Of a stretch of DNA of 64,000 bases, positions 32,781-41,051 are shown one piece after another. The notes beneath the pieces were generated by a model. It did not search any database. It saw only the letters and a list, made by a program, of their open reading frames with translations, and was not told where the DNA came from. Location of the stretch: NCBI GenBank assembly GCA_963843085.1, contig CAWJJG010000006.1:10772-74771 (forward strand), read 5' to 3'. The stretch's first letter is position 1, and the number at the start of each line of letters is the position of its first letter. A program made the position numbers and the translations under genes. Source of the stretch: DASUPK01 sp963843085. GTDB lineage: Bacteria > Actinomycetota > Thermoleophilia > Solirubrobacterales > 70-9.

Positions 32781-33254
32781 ATGTTCCGCGACACGCGATT
32801 GCTCCTCCTGGTCCCAGCGCTGGCGATCCTTTCGCTGGGCATAGGTTGCGGAGGAGGAAAAGAGCAAGTCACGGCTGCCGAGCTCATCCAGAAGGCCGAC
32901 CAGGCCTGCCGGACCGAGACCGCCAAGTTCACCCAGATCCAGGCAACGCCGCCGGCGAACGCGACCGAGGCCGTGGACCAGACGAAGGCGCTCATCTCGG
33001 TCGCGGAGAGCACGAGCTCGACGATCGACGACCTCGAGCCGCCCGATGGTCTGCGCACGCCCCTGGACGCCTACCTGAGCGCTCGCAACCGGGCGATCGA
33101 CCAGATGAAGAAGGGGCAGGACGCGGCCGACAACCAGGACTCTCGCGGCTACGGAGACGCCCAGGCCGTGGTGGTCAAGACGGCGCCGCAACGACGGAAG
33201 CTCGCCAGGAGCCTCGGCTTCAAGGCATGCAGCGCCGACGCGAAGTCGGTCTGA
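32781..33254 (+). CDS. putative lipoprotein
   Basis: From ATG 32781 the 157-residue product has a lipoprotein signal (MFRDTRLLLLVPALAILSLGIGC) with lipobox LGIGC followed by GGGK. The mature part is helical and charged (TAAELIQKADQACRTETAKF, DDLEPPDGLRTPLDAYLSAR, ending FKACSADAKSV), with two more cysteines. Similar small helical lipoproteins are common in actinobacteria; no function is known. An earlier start at 32739 would add residues upstream of the signal and is less likely. Confidence 0.65.
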   Translation: MFRDTRLLLLVPALAILSLGIGCGGGKEQVTAAELIQKADQACRTETAKFTQIQATPPANATEAVDQTKALISVAESTSSTIDDLEPPDGLRTPLDAYLSARNRAIDQMKKGQDAADNQDSRGYGDAQAVVVKTAPQRRKLARSLGFKACSADAKSV

Positions 33255-33263
33255 CCGGGGCGG

Positions 33264-33671
33264 CTAGGACTCGGTCTCGGAGAGGTACGCGAACCCGAGC
33301 GTCATCGCCAGGTTGCTGAGCCCCGCGAACCAGAGGCCGGCGCGCGCGCCCGGGCGGGATAAGGCGGACGAGCGCGACCAGACGATGTCGGTCGCGAGCT
33401 CGGTGCCTCGCAGCCAGGACAGCGCCCACCAGTCCTTGGGGCGATTGCGCCGGTAGGCCACCAGGTGGGCGGCAGCAAAGGTGAGCCAGATCGGGCCGCA
33501 GCGGCGGAAGAGCTCCTTCGCATCGTCCGAGGGCTCGTCGTGTCCCAGGACCCGCAGTGTCTGTGAGGGCGCGAAGAGGGCGCCCGACCCGAGCAGAAGG
33601 TCGAAGGCGATCATGTTCCGGTTGGTCCGGCGGAGCTGCCCATCGAGGCTCACACGACGATCCAACCACAT
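33264..33671 (-). CDS. membrane protein of unknown function
   Basis: The 135-residue protein has weakly hydrophobic helices (MIAFDLLLGSGALFAP, GPIWLTFAAAHLVAY, AGLWFAGLSNLAMTLGFAYL) and two Trp-rich stretches (PKDWWALSWLRG). It is not recognised with confidence; DUF4267-like small membrane proteins are a possibility. The start is uncertain (ATG 33671, GTG or ATG later). It is divergent from the RpiR gene with overlapping upstream regions. Confidence 0.5.
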   Translation of the reverse strand: MWLDRRVSLDGQLRRTNRNMIAFDLLLGSGALFAPSQTLRVLGHDEPSDDAKELFRRCGPIWLTFAAAHLVAYRRNRPKDWWALSWLRGTELATDIVWSRSSALSRPGARAGLWFAGLSNLAMTLGFAYLSETES

Positions 33672-33721
33672 TCAGGAGAAAGTCAGAAGGGAAACCCACA
33701 CGGGCAGCGAAATCATCGCCC

Positions 33722-34591
33722 GTGGCACGGACCGCGACAAAGACTCATCCAGCTCGCAAGAGCCTCTCGGACTTCATCACCGAGCGCTTCGACGACTTCT
33801 CGCGGTCCCAGAAGGACGTCGCCCGCTACATCGTCGACCATCTCGATGAGGCGGCCTTCCAGACCGCCGAGGAGCTGGCGCGCCGGGCGAACACGTCCTC
33901 ATCCACCGTCGTCCGCTTCTCCCAGGCCCTCGGCTTCGACGGATACCCCGAGCTGCAGCAGTCAGCCATCGAGGAGTACCGGCACAAGGTCGCCGAGAGT
34001 CAGCCGAACGGCAACGGGGGCAGCGGCGCCGCGGCACTCTTCAACTTCGATCACTCGGAATTCGAGGCCTCACTCGGCGCGGACTACTCGAACATCGAGG
34101 AGACGGCCCGCAGCCTGACCCGCGAGCAGGTCGAGGCGTCCGTCTCGGCTCTGGCGACGTCCCGGCGGGTACTGATCGTGGGGGTGGAGCAGATGGCGTT
34201 CTTCGCCAGCTACCTCCGCCACCTGCTCGGCCTGCTCGACGTACGGGCGGAGATCGTCGCCTCGCCGAGCCAGGACAACATCCAGAAGCTCTCGCGCATG
34301 GACGAGGACACGCTCCTCGTGGTGCTGACCGCCGGACGCGCACACCCGCTCATCCTGCGCGCCCTCAAGCTTGCCCGCCACCGCCGCGCGCGGACGCTGT
34401 CGATCACCGACGCGACCCTCTCGGACGTGGCCGAGCACTCGGAGCTGATGCTCTACTACAGCTCGAACGGCCCGTCCTACATCCGCTCCAACGCGGCGCT
34501 GATGGGGCTCGTACAGGCCCTGGCTCATGGGGTCTACTCCCGTGACGAGGCCGCGCACCGCGATCGGATCCGCGCCTTCAAGCTGAAGTAG
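33722..34591 (+). CDS. MurR/RpiR-family transcriptional regulator
   Basis: From GTG 33722 the 289-residue protein has an N-terminal HTH_6 domain (LSDFITERFDDFSRSQKDVA, SSSTVVRFSQALGFDGYPEL) and a C-terminal SIS sugar-isomerase domain (VLIVGVEQMAFFASYLRHLL, TLLVVLTAGRAHPLILRALKLA). Such regulators bind phosphosugars. The classic SIS serine-rich loop reads TAGRAHP instead of SxSGxT, so ligand preference may differ. It is not clearly tied to pdxS downstream, because a hairpin terminator separates them. Confidence 0.85.
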   Translation: MARTATKTHPARKSLSDFITERFDDFSRSQKDVARYIVDHLDEAAFQTAEELARRANTSSSTVVRFSQALGFDGYPELQQSAIEEYRHKVAESQPNGNGGSGAAALFNFDHSEFEASLGADYSNIEETARSLTREQVEASVSALATSRRVLIVGVEQMAFFASYLRHLLGLLDVRAEIVASPSQDNIQKLSRMDEDTLLVVLTAGRAHPLILRALKLARHRRARTLSITDATLSDVAEHSELMLYYSSNGPSYIRSNAALMGLVQALAHGVYSRDEAAHRDRIRAFKLK

Positions 34592-34658
34592 CCGCGTCGC
34601 GTTCGGGAAGACGCATGACCACAGGCCCGGGGGGCGATCCGGACCTGTAGCCGATATC

Positions 34659-34681
34659 GGGGTCCGGGGGAAATGGACCCC
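34659..34681 (+). terminator. hairpin after the RpiR gene
   Basis: GGGGTCC (34659-34665) pairs with GGACCCC (34675-34681) around a nine-base loop. There is no U-run, but it lies right after the gene and before the pdxS promoter region. Confidence 0.45.
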
Positions 34682-34773
34682 AAGTCATTACGCCAACCCC
34701 ACCTGCTGAGCCCCCTAACGGTGAGGTAGGAAAAGGTTGCCCGGCCACCACTGAGGCAAACACGTCGCCCTTC

Positions 34774-34779
34774 TACTAT
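34774..34779 (+). promoter_or_regulatory. possible -10 element of the pdxST operon
   Basis: TACTAT lies 12 bases before ATG 34791, so transcription would begin almost at the start codon. No Shine-Dalgarno is visible, fitting a leaderless mRNA. The -35 is poor. Confidence 0.35.
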
Positions 34780-34790
34780 TGGACCAGCCG

Positions 34791-35678
34791 ATGGCCGAGC
34801 GCGCCACATTCCGAGTCAAGACAGGCCTCGCCGAGATGCTCAAGGGCGGGGTGATCATGGACGTCACGAACGCCGACCAGGCGAAGGTCGCGGAGGACGC
34901 CGGGGCGTGCGCGGTGATGGCGCTGGAGAGGGTGCCCGCGGACATCCGCGCGCAGGGCGGCGTCGCCCGGATGTCGAACCCCGCCGTGATCAAGGAGATC
35001 CAGGAGGCAGTGACGATTCCCGTGATGGCCAAGGCGCGCATCGGCCACTTCGCCGAGGCGCAGGTGCTCCAGTCCCTCGAGGTCGACTACGTGGACGAGT
35101 CCGAGGTCCTCACCCCGGCCGACGAGTCGAACCACATCGACAAGCTCGCCTTCGACGTGCCGTTCGTCTGCGGGGCCACCAACCTCGGCGAGGCGCTCCG
35201 CCGCATCGGTGAGGGCGCCGCGATGATCCGCTCAAAGGGAGAGGCCGGCACCGGCAACATCGTCGAGGCCGTCCGCCACATGCGCGAGATCACCGACGGC
35301 ATCAAGCACCTCTCTTCGCTTCGCCCCGAGCAGCTCGCCGGTGCCGCCAAGGAGCATCAGGCTCCGCTCGATGTGGTCCAGGAGGTCGCCGAGCGCGGCT
35401 GGCTTCCTGTCCCGTTGTTCTGCGCCGGCGGCATCGCCACACCGGCGGATGCCGCGCTGATGATGCAGCTCGGGGCCGAGGGCAACTTCGTCGGCTCGGG
35501 GATCTTCAAGAGCGAGGACCCCGACCGCCGCGCCCGTGCCATCGTCGAGGCGACCACCCACTTCGAGGACCCGGAGCGAGTGGCCCAGGCCTCGATGGAG
35601 CTCGGCGACGCGATGCCCGGTCTCGAGATCGAGGCCCTCGCGCAGGATGGCGGCCTGCTGCAGGGCCGCGGCGCTTGA
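34791..35678 (+). CDS. pdxS: pyridoxal 5'-phosphate synthase subunit PdxS
   Basis: The 295-residue TIM-barrel protein shows GGVIMDVTNADQAKVAEDAG, VMALERVPADIRAQGGVARMS, the two catalytic lysine regions (MAKARIGHFAEAQ and EAGTGNIVEAVRH) and CAGGIATPADAALMMQLGAEG. It makes PLP from ribose 5-phosphate, glyceraldehyde 3-phosphate and ammonia supplied by PdxT, encoded immediately downstream with overlap. ATG 34791 is preferred; a TTG at 34779 would overlap the likely -10. Confidence 0.97.
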   Translation: MAERATFRVKTGLAEMLKGGVIMDVTNADQAKVAEDAGACAVMALERVPADIRAQGGVARMSNPAVIKEIQEAVTIPVMAKARIGHFAEAQVLQSLEVDYVDESEVLTPADESNHIDKLAFDVPFVCGATNLGEALRRIGEGAAMIRSKGEAGTGNIVEAVRHMREITDGIKHLSSLRPEQLAGAAKEHQAPLDVVQEVAERGWLPVPLFCAGGIATPADAALMMQLGAEGNFVGSGIFKSEDPDRRARAIVEATTHFEDPERVAQASMELGDAMPGLEIEALAQDGGLLQGRGA

Positions 35679-36265
35679 GCGACGGTCCGCTCCAGATCGG
35701 GGTACTCGCCCTGCAGGGCGACTTTCAGGCGCACCGGTTGATGCTGGAGGCGCTGGGTGCATCCGCCGGCGAGGTCCGGACGCCGGACCAGCTGGTCGGG
35801 TTGGACGGCCTCGTGATCCCCGGCGGCGAGTCGACCACGATCTCCAAGGGCATGGAGCGGGAGGGACTCGACAAGGCGATCCCGTCGTTCCACGACTCGG
35901 GCGGGCCGATCCTCGGGAGCTGCGCCGGAATGATCGTCTGCGACCGCGATCACCTCGGTCTGGGGGACTACCTCTGCCGCCGCAACGCGTTCGGCCGCCA
36001 GCTCGCGAGCTTCGAGGAGGACCTGCGGGTCGCGGGGATGGGCGAGGAGCCGCTCCGCGCGGTCTTCATCAGGGCCCCGTGGGTCGAGGAGCATGGGCCC
36101 GAAGTCGAGGTCCTGGCGGAGGTCGACGGTCATCCGGTCGCGGTACGTGACGGCAACGTCCTCGCAGTCGCATTCCACGCCGAGCTCACCGACGACAGCC
36201 GGCTGCACGCCTCCTTCATGGCGATGTGCACCGCGGCCCGGGACCCCGAACGGGCGTCTCGGTAG
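35675..36265 (+). CDS. pdxT: pyridoxal 5'-phosphate synthase glutaminase subunit PdxT
   Basis: The 196-residue class I glutaminase has IGVLALQGDFQAHRLMLEAL, the oxyanion loop PGGESTT, nucleophile motif GSCAGM and the C-terminal HAELTDD with catalytic His and Glu. It releases ammonia from glutamine for PdxS. Its TTG start overlaps the PdxS TGA by four bases, so the subunits are made in step. PLP from this pair would serve the window's PLP enzymes (GadB, threonine synthase). Confidence 0.96.
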   Translation: MSDGPLQIGVLALQGDFQAHRLMLEALGASAGEVRTPDQLVGLDGLVIPGGESTTISKGMEREGLDKAIPSFHDSGGPILGSCAGMIVCDRDHLGLGDYLCRRNAFGRQLASFEEDLRVAGMGEEPLRAVFIRAPWVEEHGPEVEVLAEVDGHPVAVRDGNVLAVAFHAELTDDSRLHASFMAMCTAARDPERASR

Positions 36266-36274
36266 GTTTTCGCC

Positions 36275-37378
36275 ATGCGGGATCCACGGGTAACCGCGCT
36301 GGCGCAGATCCTCGTTCGCCATTCGACCAGGGTGTCGGAGGGGGACGTGTGCACCATCGAGGGCGAGTCGGCGGCGGAGCCCCTGCTGCAGGCGGTCTAC
36401 GAGGAGGTCCTGAAGGCCGGGGGGAACCCGATCGTGAACATGGCGCTGGAGGGCCAATCCGCCTCCTTCTTCGAGCACGCCTCCGACGAGCAGCTCAAGT
36501 GGATCTCACCGGTCGCGGAATGGGCCGTGGAGAACGCCGACGTGCGGATCGCCGTGATGGCGAGCCAGAACACGCGCGCGCTCTCCCAGGTACCGCCCGA
36601 ACGGCAGGCGACGCGCCAGGCGGCCACGCAGTCCCTGATGAAGAAGGCGATGGAGCGGAGCGCCGAGGGCACCTACCGCTGGGCGCTCACCCTCTTCCCG
36701 ACGCACGCCTACGCCTCCGAGGCGGGGATGGGCCTTGCCGCCTACGAGGACTTCTACTACGGCGCCTGCTTGGCGACCGACGACGACCCGGTCGGCGCCT
36801 GGGCGCGGACATCCGAGGAGACCAAGCGGCTAGCCGACTGGATCCAGGGGCGCTCCGAGGTTCACGTCACCGGCGACGGCACGGATCTTCGGCTCGGCAT
36901 CGAGGGCCGCACCTTCATCGCCGCGGACGGCAAGCACAACATGCCCGACGGCGAGTTCTTCACCGGTCCCGTTGAGGACTCCGCGGAGGGGGAGATCACC
37001 TTCCACCTGCCGGCGAGCTATGCCGGCCGCGAGGTGGCCGGCGTGCGCTTCCGCTTCCAGGGCGGCAAGGTCGTCGATGCCAGCGCCGAGAAGGGCGAGG
37101 AGTTCCTGATCGAGATGCTCGACACCGACGAAGGGGCGCGCCGCCTCGGCGAGCTCGGCATCGGCACCAACTACGGCATCACCGCCGGCACCGGCGAGAT
37201 CCTGCTCGACGAGAAGATCGGCGGCACCGTCCACCTGGCGGTCGGCCGCTCATATCCGGAGACCGGCGGCATCAACGAGTCGGCGATCCACTGGGACATG
37301 ATCTGCGACCTCCGCAAGGGCGGGCAGATCGAGGTCGACGGCGAGCCGCTGCAGCGCGACGGTCAATTCGTCGTCTGA
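36275..37378 (+). CDS. M29-family aminopeptidase
   Basis: The 367-residue protein opens MRDPRVTALAQILVRHSTRVSEGD and contains TLFPTHAYASEAGMGLAAYEDFYYGAC, the M29 midsection, and NYGITAGTGEILLDEKIGGTVHLAVGRSYPETGG with the C-terminal INESAIHWDMICDL, where Glu, His and Asp metal ligands of thermophilic aminopeptidases (AmpS/AmpT) lie. It is a cytoplasmic dimetal exopeptidase. It follows pdxT by nine bases and may be in the same transcript. Confidence 0.93.
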   Translation: MRDPRVTALAQILVRHSTRVSEGDVCTIEGESAAEPLLQAVYEEVLKAGGNPIVNMALEGQSASFFEHASDEQLKWISPVAEWAVENADVRIAVMASQNTRALSQVPPERQATRQAATQSLMKKAMERSAEGTYRWALTLFPTHAYASEAGMGLAAYEDFYYGACLATDDDPVGAWARTSEETKRLADWIQGRSEVHVTGDGTDLRLGIEGRTFIAADGKHNMPDGEFFTGPVEDSAEGEITFHLPASYAGREVAGVRFRFQGGKVVDASAEKGEEFLIEMLDTDEGARRLGELGIGTNYGITAGTGEILLDEKIGGTVHLAVGRSYPETGGINESAIHWDMICDLRKGGQIEVDGEPLQRDGQFVV

Positions 37379-37406
37379 GCCGGTTGATCCTTGTAGGAAG
37401 AGGCGA

Positions 37407-38348
37407 ATGAGTCGCCTTCGAGCCGGACTGATCGGGGGGTCGGTCGCGTTGAATTGCCTGCTCATGGCCGGCGCGGCGCAGGCGGCGACCACGGTCACCT
37501 TCGGCTTCACGGGCACGGAGCGAACGTTCGTCGTCCCGGCTGGCGTAAAGACGATTCACGTGAACGCGGTGGGCGGCAGGGGGGCACAGGTTGCAGGCGT
37601 GCTCGGTGGTCTCGCAGGGCTCGCGTCCGCCGATCTGCGAGTGACCCCGCGCGAGACCCTCTATGTGGAGGTCGGCGGCAACGGCGGGAGCCCCTCTGGG
37701 TCGACCCCAGGGATCGGAGGCTTTAACGGTGGCGCCGCCGGAGGCGCTGCTGCTCCGCTCTCGTTCGGAGGCGCCGGGGGTGGCGGCGCATCTGATGTTC
37801 GGACCGTGCCCGCCGCCAGCCTCAATTCGATCGGATCCCGCCTGATCGTCGCGGGCGGGGGCGGCGGGGCGGGTGCCGGCGACAACGGCTCGAGTAGCGG
37901 CGGCTCGGGGGGCGACGCGGGCGCGACGGGGAGCTCCGGCAGCGATCTCACCGCACATGGCGGCGGCGGGGGGGCGACCGCCACTGGGGGCGGTGCGGGC
38001 GGTGCGGGATTCACAGCACCCCTCAACGGGATCGCCGGCACGCTCGGGATCGGGGGCGCCGGAGGAGGGAATGGTCCCGGCGGCGCCGGCCAGGGCGGTG
38101 GCGGGGGCGGAGGCGCCTTCGGTGGCGGTGGCGGTGCCGCCGGCAACAACGGGATGGCAGGGGGAGCGGGTGGAGGCGGCGGCTCGTCGGTATTTGCCGC
38201 CGTTGCCTCCGGAACGCTCAGCGGCCTGGACACAAGCGGTGTCTCGTCGGTGGCAATCACCTACACCGCCAAGTGCAAGAAAAAGAAGAAGAAGAAGCAC
38301 GGACGCGCCGCCGCGGCCAAGAAGTGCAAGAAGAAGAAGAAGCGCTGA
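37407..38348 (+). CDS. secreted glycine-rich protein with Lys-rich C-terminus
   Basis: The 313-residue protein has a signal peptide (LIGGSVALNCLLMAGAAQA), a beta-type domain (TVTFGFTGTERTFVVPAGVKTIHVNAVGG) typical of glycine-rich surface proteins, then over 150 residues of Gly/Ala/Ser with GGGGG runs, and a C-terminal tail of lysine clusters each beginning KCKKK. The FxFTGxxxxFxVPxGVxxIxVxxxGGxG opening recurs in bacterial glycine-rich proteins that form surface layers. It likely sits outside the cell; the polycationic tail could bind anionic polymers. Confidence 0.75.
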   Translation: MSRLRAGLIGGSVALNCLLMAGAAQAATTVTFGFTGTERTFVVPAGVKTIHVNAVGGRGAQVAGVLGGLAGLASADLRVTPRETLYVEVGGNGGSPSGSTPGIGGFNGGAAGGAAAPLSFGGAGGGGASDVRTVPAASLNSIGSRLIVAGGGGGAGAGDNGSSSGGSGGDAGATGSSGSDLTAHGGGGGATATGGGAGGAGFTAPLNGIAGTLGIGGAGGGNGPGGAGQGGGGGGGAFGGGGGAAGNNGMAGGAGGGGGSSVFAAVASGTLSGLDTSGVSSVAITYTAKCKKKKKKKHGRAAAAKKCKKKKKR

Positions 38349-38437
38349 CGCGCAACTCGCCCGCTAGGCGCGGGTTTTCAAGGACGACAACAGCAGGCGC
38401 TCGAGCGGAGACGAGCCCTGATTACAGGAGGGACATC

Positions 38438-39055
38438 ATGTTCGGACGCAAGCTGGGAGTGGTCGCCGTCGCGGCGCTGGCCCTGGGTCTCGTTCTCGCG
38501 GCCCCGGCCGCGCAGGCAAGGAAGAAGGTGATCACCAAGACGTTCCAGGTGGGAGTCGGAGCGCCCTCTGGCGGAGTGCCGCTCAACATCCCGGACGGCG
38601 GCGGCGCCGCGGTGCAGCTGGTACGCGACTCGGTCAAGGTGGCGAAGCTCAATCCGAGGGGCAAGATCAAGCATGTCACCGTCGGCGTTCGGATCACGCA
38701 TCCGTTTGCGGCCGACCTCGAGCTCTATCTCGCCACGCCGAGGGGCGTGATCAACCTCGCGCACGACGTCGGAGGCAACGGCAATAACTACGGCAACGGG
38801 TTCGCCGGATGCTCGGGGGGCCTGACGACGTTCGACAGCAACTCGCCGACGCTGATCAGCACGCCCAGTCTCCAGGCGCCGTTCGTGGGCACGTATGCGC
38901 CCCAGGAGAACCTCAACCAGCTCAACGGGCTGGGCGGGAAGAAGGCGACCAACGCGCTCTGGTCGCTGTTGGCGATGGACGACAACAACCAGCACGGCAC
39001 CGGCACGGTCGATTGCTACCGGCTGACGATCAAGGAGACCAACCCCAAGAAGTAG
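38438..39055 (+). CDS. secreted P-domain-like (proprotein convertase P) protein
   Basis: ATG 38438 follows AGGAGGG. The 205-residue product has a signal peptide (LGVVAVAALALGLVLAAPAAQA), then RKKVITKTFQ, and a jelly-roll domain: IKHVTVGVRITHPFAADLELYLATPRGVINLAHDVGG...ALWSLLAMDDNNQHGTGTVDCYRLTI. This is the P/Homo-B domain that normally follows subtilisin-like proteases, here without any protease. It may be a calcium-binding adhesive or structural protein. A second P-like protein lies at 41052-41717. Confidence 0.7.
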   Translation: MFGRKLGVVAVAALALGLVLAAPAAQARKKVITKTFQVGVGAPSGGVPLNIPDGGGAAVQLVRDSVKVAKLNPRGKIKHVTVGVRITHPFAADLELYLATPRGVINLAHDVGGNGNNYGNGFAGCSGGLTTFDSNSPTLISTPSLQAPFVGTYAPQENLNQLNGLGGKKATNALWSLLAMDDNNQHGTGTVDCYRLTIKETNPKK

Positions 39056-39145
39056 CCGGCGAGAGCATGGACGGGCTGTGAGTGCGGTCGGGGCGCCCCA
39101 GGTGGGTGCCCCGTCCGCTTCTCGGCGGCCTCCTAGAATCGAGGC

Positions 39146-39901
39146 ATGTCAGGTCACTCCAAGTGGTCATCCATCAAGCACAAGAAGGGCGCCGCCGACG
39201 CGAAGCGCGGCAAGCTCTTCACCAAGCTGGCGCGCGCGATCACCGTCGCGGCCCGTGACGGCGGCGGGAACGTCGACGCGAACCCCGCGCTCGGGCTCGC
39301 CGTGCAGAAGGCTCGCGACGCGTCGATGCCCAAGGACAACATCCAGCGGGCGATCGACCGCGGGACCGGGGAGAGCGCGGACGCCGCGGCCATCGAGAGC
39401 GTCTCCTATGAGGGTTACGGCCCCGGCGGCGCGGCGATCCTGGTCGAGACCCTGACCGACAACCGCAACCGGACGGGCTCGGAGATCCGGCATGCCTTCG
39501 AGCGAAACGGAGGGAGCCTCGGCGAGCCAGGCTCGGTCGCCTGGCAGTTCGAGAATCGCGGCGTGATCCTCGTCGACGGCGAGCGCTATGGCGAGGACGA
39601 TCTGATGCCCGCGATCGACGCCGGGGCGGAGGACGTGATCGAGGACGGCGACCTGCTCAAGGTCACGACCAATGCGACGGATCTGGCGGCGGTCCGATCG
39701 GCCATCGAGGCGGCGGGGGTGGAGATTCAGTCCGCCGAGGTGTCGATGGAGCCCAAGAGCACCGTCGAGGTCGGAGAGAGCGATGCGCCGCCGCTGCTCC
39801 GCCTGATGGACGCGCTGGAGGAGCACGACGACGTCGACTCCGTGCACGCGAACTTCGACATGCCCGAGGAAGTGCTGGAGAGGGTCGCGGCCGCGAGCTA
39901 G
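39146..39901 (+). CDS. YebC/PmpR-family regulator (TACO1-like)
   Basis: The 251-residue protein has the full YebC signature: MSGHSKWSSIKHKKGAADAKRGKLFTKLARAITVAAR, ASMPKDNIQRAIDRGTG, YEGYGPGGAAILVETLTDNRNRT. These proteins act as transcriptional regulators or help ribosomes translate proline stretches. In many actinobacteria yebC precedes ruvC-ruvA-ruvB; here two secreted-protein genes are inserted between them. Confidence 0.95.
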   Translation: MSGHSKWSSIKHKKGAADAKRGKLFTKLARAITVAARDGGGNVDANPALGLAVQKARDASMPKDNIQRAIDRGTGESADAAAIESVSYEGYGPGGAAILVETLTDNRNRTGSEIRHAFERNGGSLGEPGSVAWQFENRGVILVDGERYGEDDLMPAIDAGAEDVIEDGDLLKVTTNATDLAAVRSAIEAAGVEIQSAEVSMEPKSTVEVGESDAPPLLRLMDALEEHDDVDSVHANFDMPEEVLERVAAAS

Positions 39902-39911
39902 GCGGCGGGGG

Positions 39912-40901
39912 CTACTTCTTCTTCTTCTTCTTCTTCCGTTTCTTCTTCTTGATCGTGTCCTTCGCGCAGTACGCGTAGGTCGCGACCGAGCTGCCGGGGG
40001 GCTGCGAGCCGACCGTGTGCAGTCCGAGGTGCCAGGTGCTCTTTCCGACCGGCTCGAATTCGTCGACGCCGACGATCGGCGGCGCACCGGAGTTCGCCGG
40101 GATCGGAGAGAGGAGATAGCCGCCGGAGAGAACGTGCTGCTTCGCCGGGCAGGTCGCGTCCACGGACGCGCGCGAGAGGTTCCCGAAGGAGGCGATCTGG
40201 GTCACCTCGCCGATCGAACGCCCCTTGGCGTTGCGCTCACAGATAGCTGCGACGCTGATCGTCCCACTGGCCGGGTTCGCGCTGCTCTCGAACGCCGAGA
40301 TCGTCCACTGGTTGATCGCCGTGCGTCGCGATTGCAGGATGAACATCCGGAAGCTCGCGAAACTGTTGACGTAGCTCGCCAGACCCGTCCCGTCGTACCC
40401 CGCGCCGACCACATGGCTGCCACTGGGGCAATGGATCACGAGGTTGTCGACCGTTCCCGAGGGCACGGTCGCGGTACCGGTGACGACCACGGCCAGCTTG
40501 CCCAGCGAGTTGCTCTCGCACCGGGCCATCGTGGTGATGCTCCCGCTGGACGTCGGGCTGCTGAAGACGTCCGCCGTTGCGTTCCAGCCGGTTGCTCCGG
40601 CCGAGATGGAGGTCGACGAGACGGCGCGTAGCCCGGTGTTGTTGCTCGGATCGAAGTGCGGAGCGGTGACGTAACCGCCGCCCGAGATGTGCGTCTTGCC
40701 GGGGCAATTCGCGGTTGCGGAGGCGCTCCCGCCGGAGGAGATGGGCGCAAGCGCGGTCGTGGTCACCGCCGGCTGCACCTTCTTCTTCTTTTTCTTGGCG
40801 ACCGCCGGCGAGGCGGCGCCGAGCGCGAGCAGGGCAACGAGCGCGGCGGCGCCGATCATCGCCAGTCGTCTGCGCAGAATCCGCTTCTCCCCGGTTCCCA
40901 C
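39912..40901 (-). CDS. secreted CPxxxHVxGGGY-repeat protein with poly-Lys ends
   Basis: From GTG 40901 the 329-residue protein has an RRR signal peptide (MIGAAALVALLALGAASPAVA) directly followed by KKKKKK, and it ends KKKKRKKKKKKK. The mature part has repeats built on C-P-x3-H-V/I-x-G-G-G-Y: CPGKTHISGGGYVTAP, CPSGSHVVGAGYDGTG and CPAKQHVLSGGYLLSP, each followed by hydrophobic strands and a later AxCE or AYCAK cysteine, suggesting one disulfide per repeat. It is an exported actinobacterial repeat protein of unknown function. It is convergent with yebC, 10 bases apart. Confidence 0.75.
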   Translation of the reverse strand: MGTGEKRILRRRLAMIGAAALVALLALGAASPAVAKKKKKKVQPAVTTTALAPISSGGSASATANCPGKTHISGGGYVTAPHFDPSNNTGLRAVSSTSISAGATGWNATADVFSSPTSSGSITTMARCESNSLGKLAVVVTGTATVPSGTVDNLVIHCPSGSHVVGAGYDGTGLASYVNSFASFRMFILQSRRTAINQWTISAFESSANPASGTISVAAICERNAKGRSIGEVTQIASFGNLSRASVDATCPAKQHVLSGGYLLSPIPANSGAPPIVGVDEFEPVGKSTWHLGLHTVGSQPPGSSVATYAYCAKDTIKKKKRKKKKKKK

Positions 40902-41051
40902 GCCGGCGATCCTATCCGCTCGCTCGGCGCCGTCAAGGTCAACGGCGTTTGCGGGTTCACAGCGCCCGGACGGGCGGATAGGTTGTCCCCGAGCCGGACG
41001 CCGGGAAGGGAGACCGGCGATCCGGGATACCGACTCGGGAGGTTCTTCGGA

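Noticed and set aside
34592..34790. Riboswitch upstream of pdxS
   Set aside because: Only a terminator-like hairpin and a -10 are visible; no known aptamer consensus and almost no leader before the start codon.
37680..38260. Dense GGC/GGT repeats that might be taken for a repeat array
   Set aside because: They are irregular codons of a glycine-rich protein, with no fixed unit or spacers as in CRISPR.
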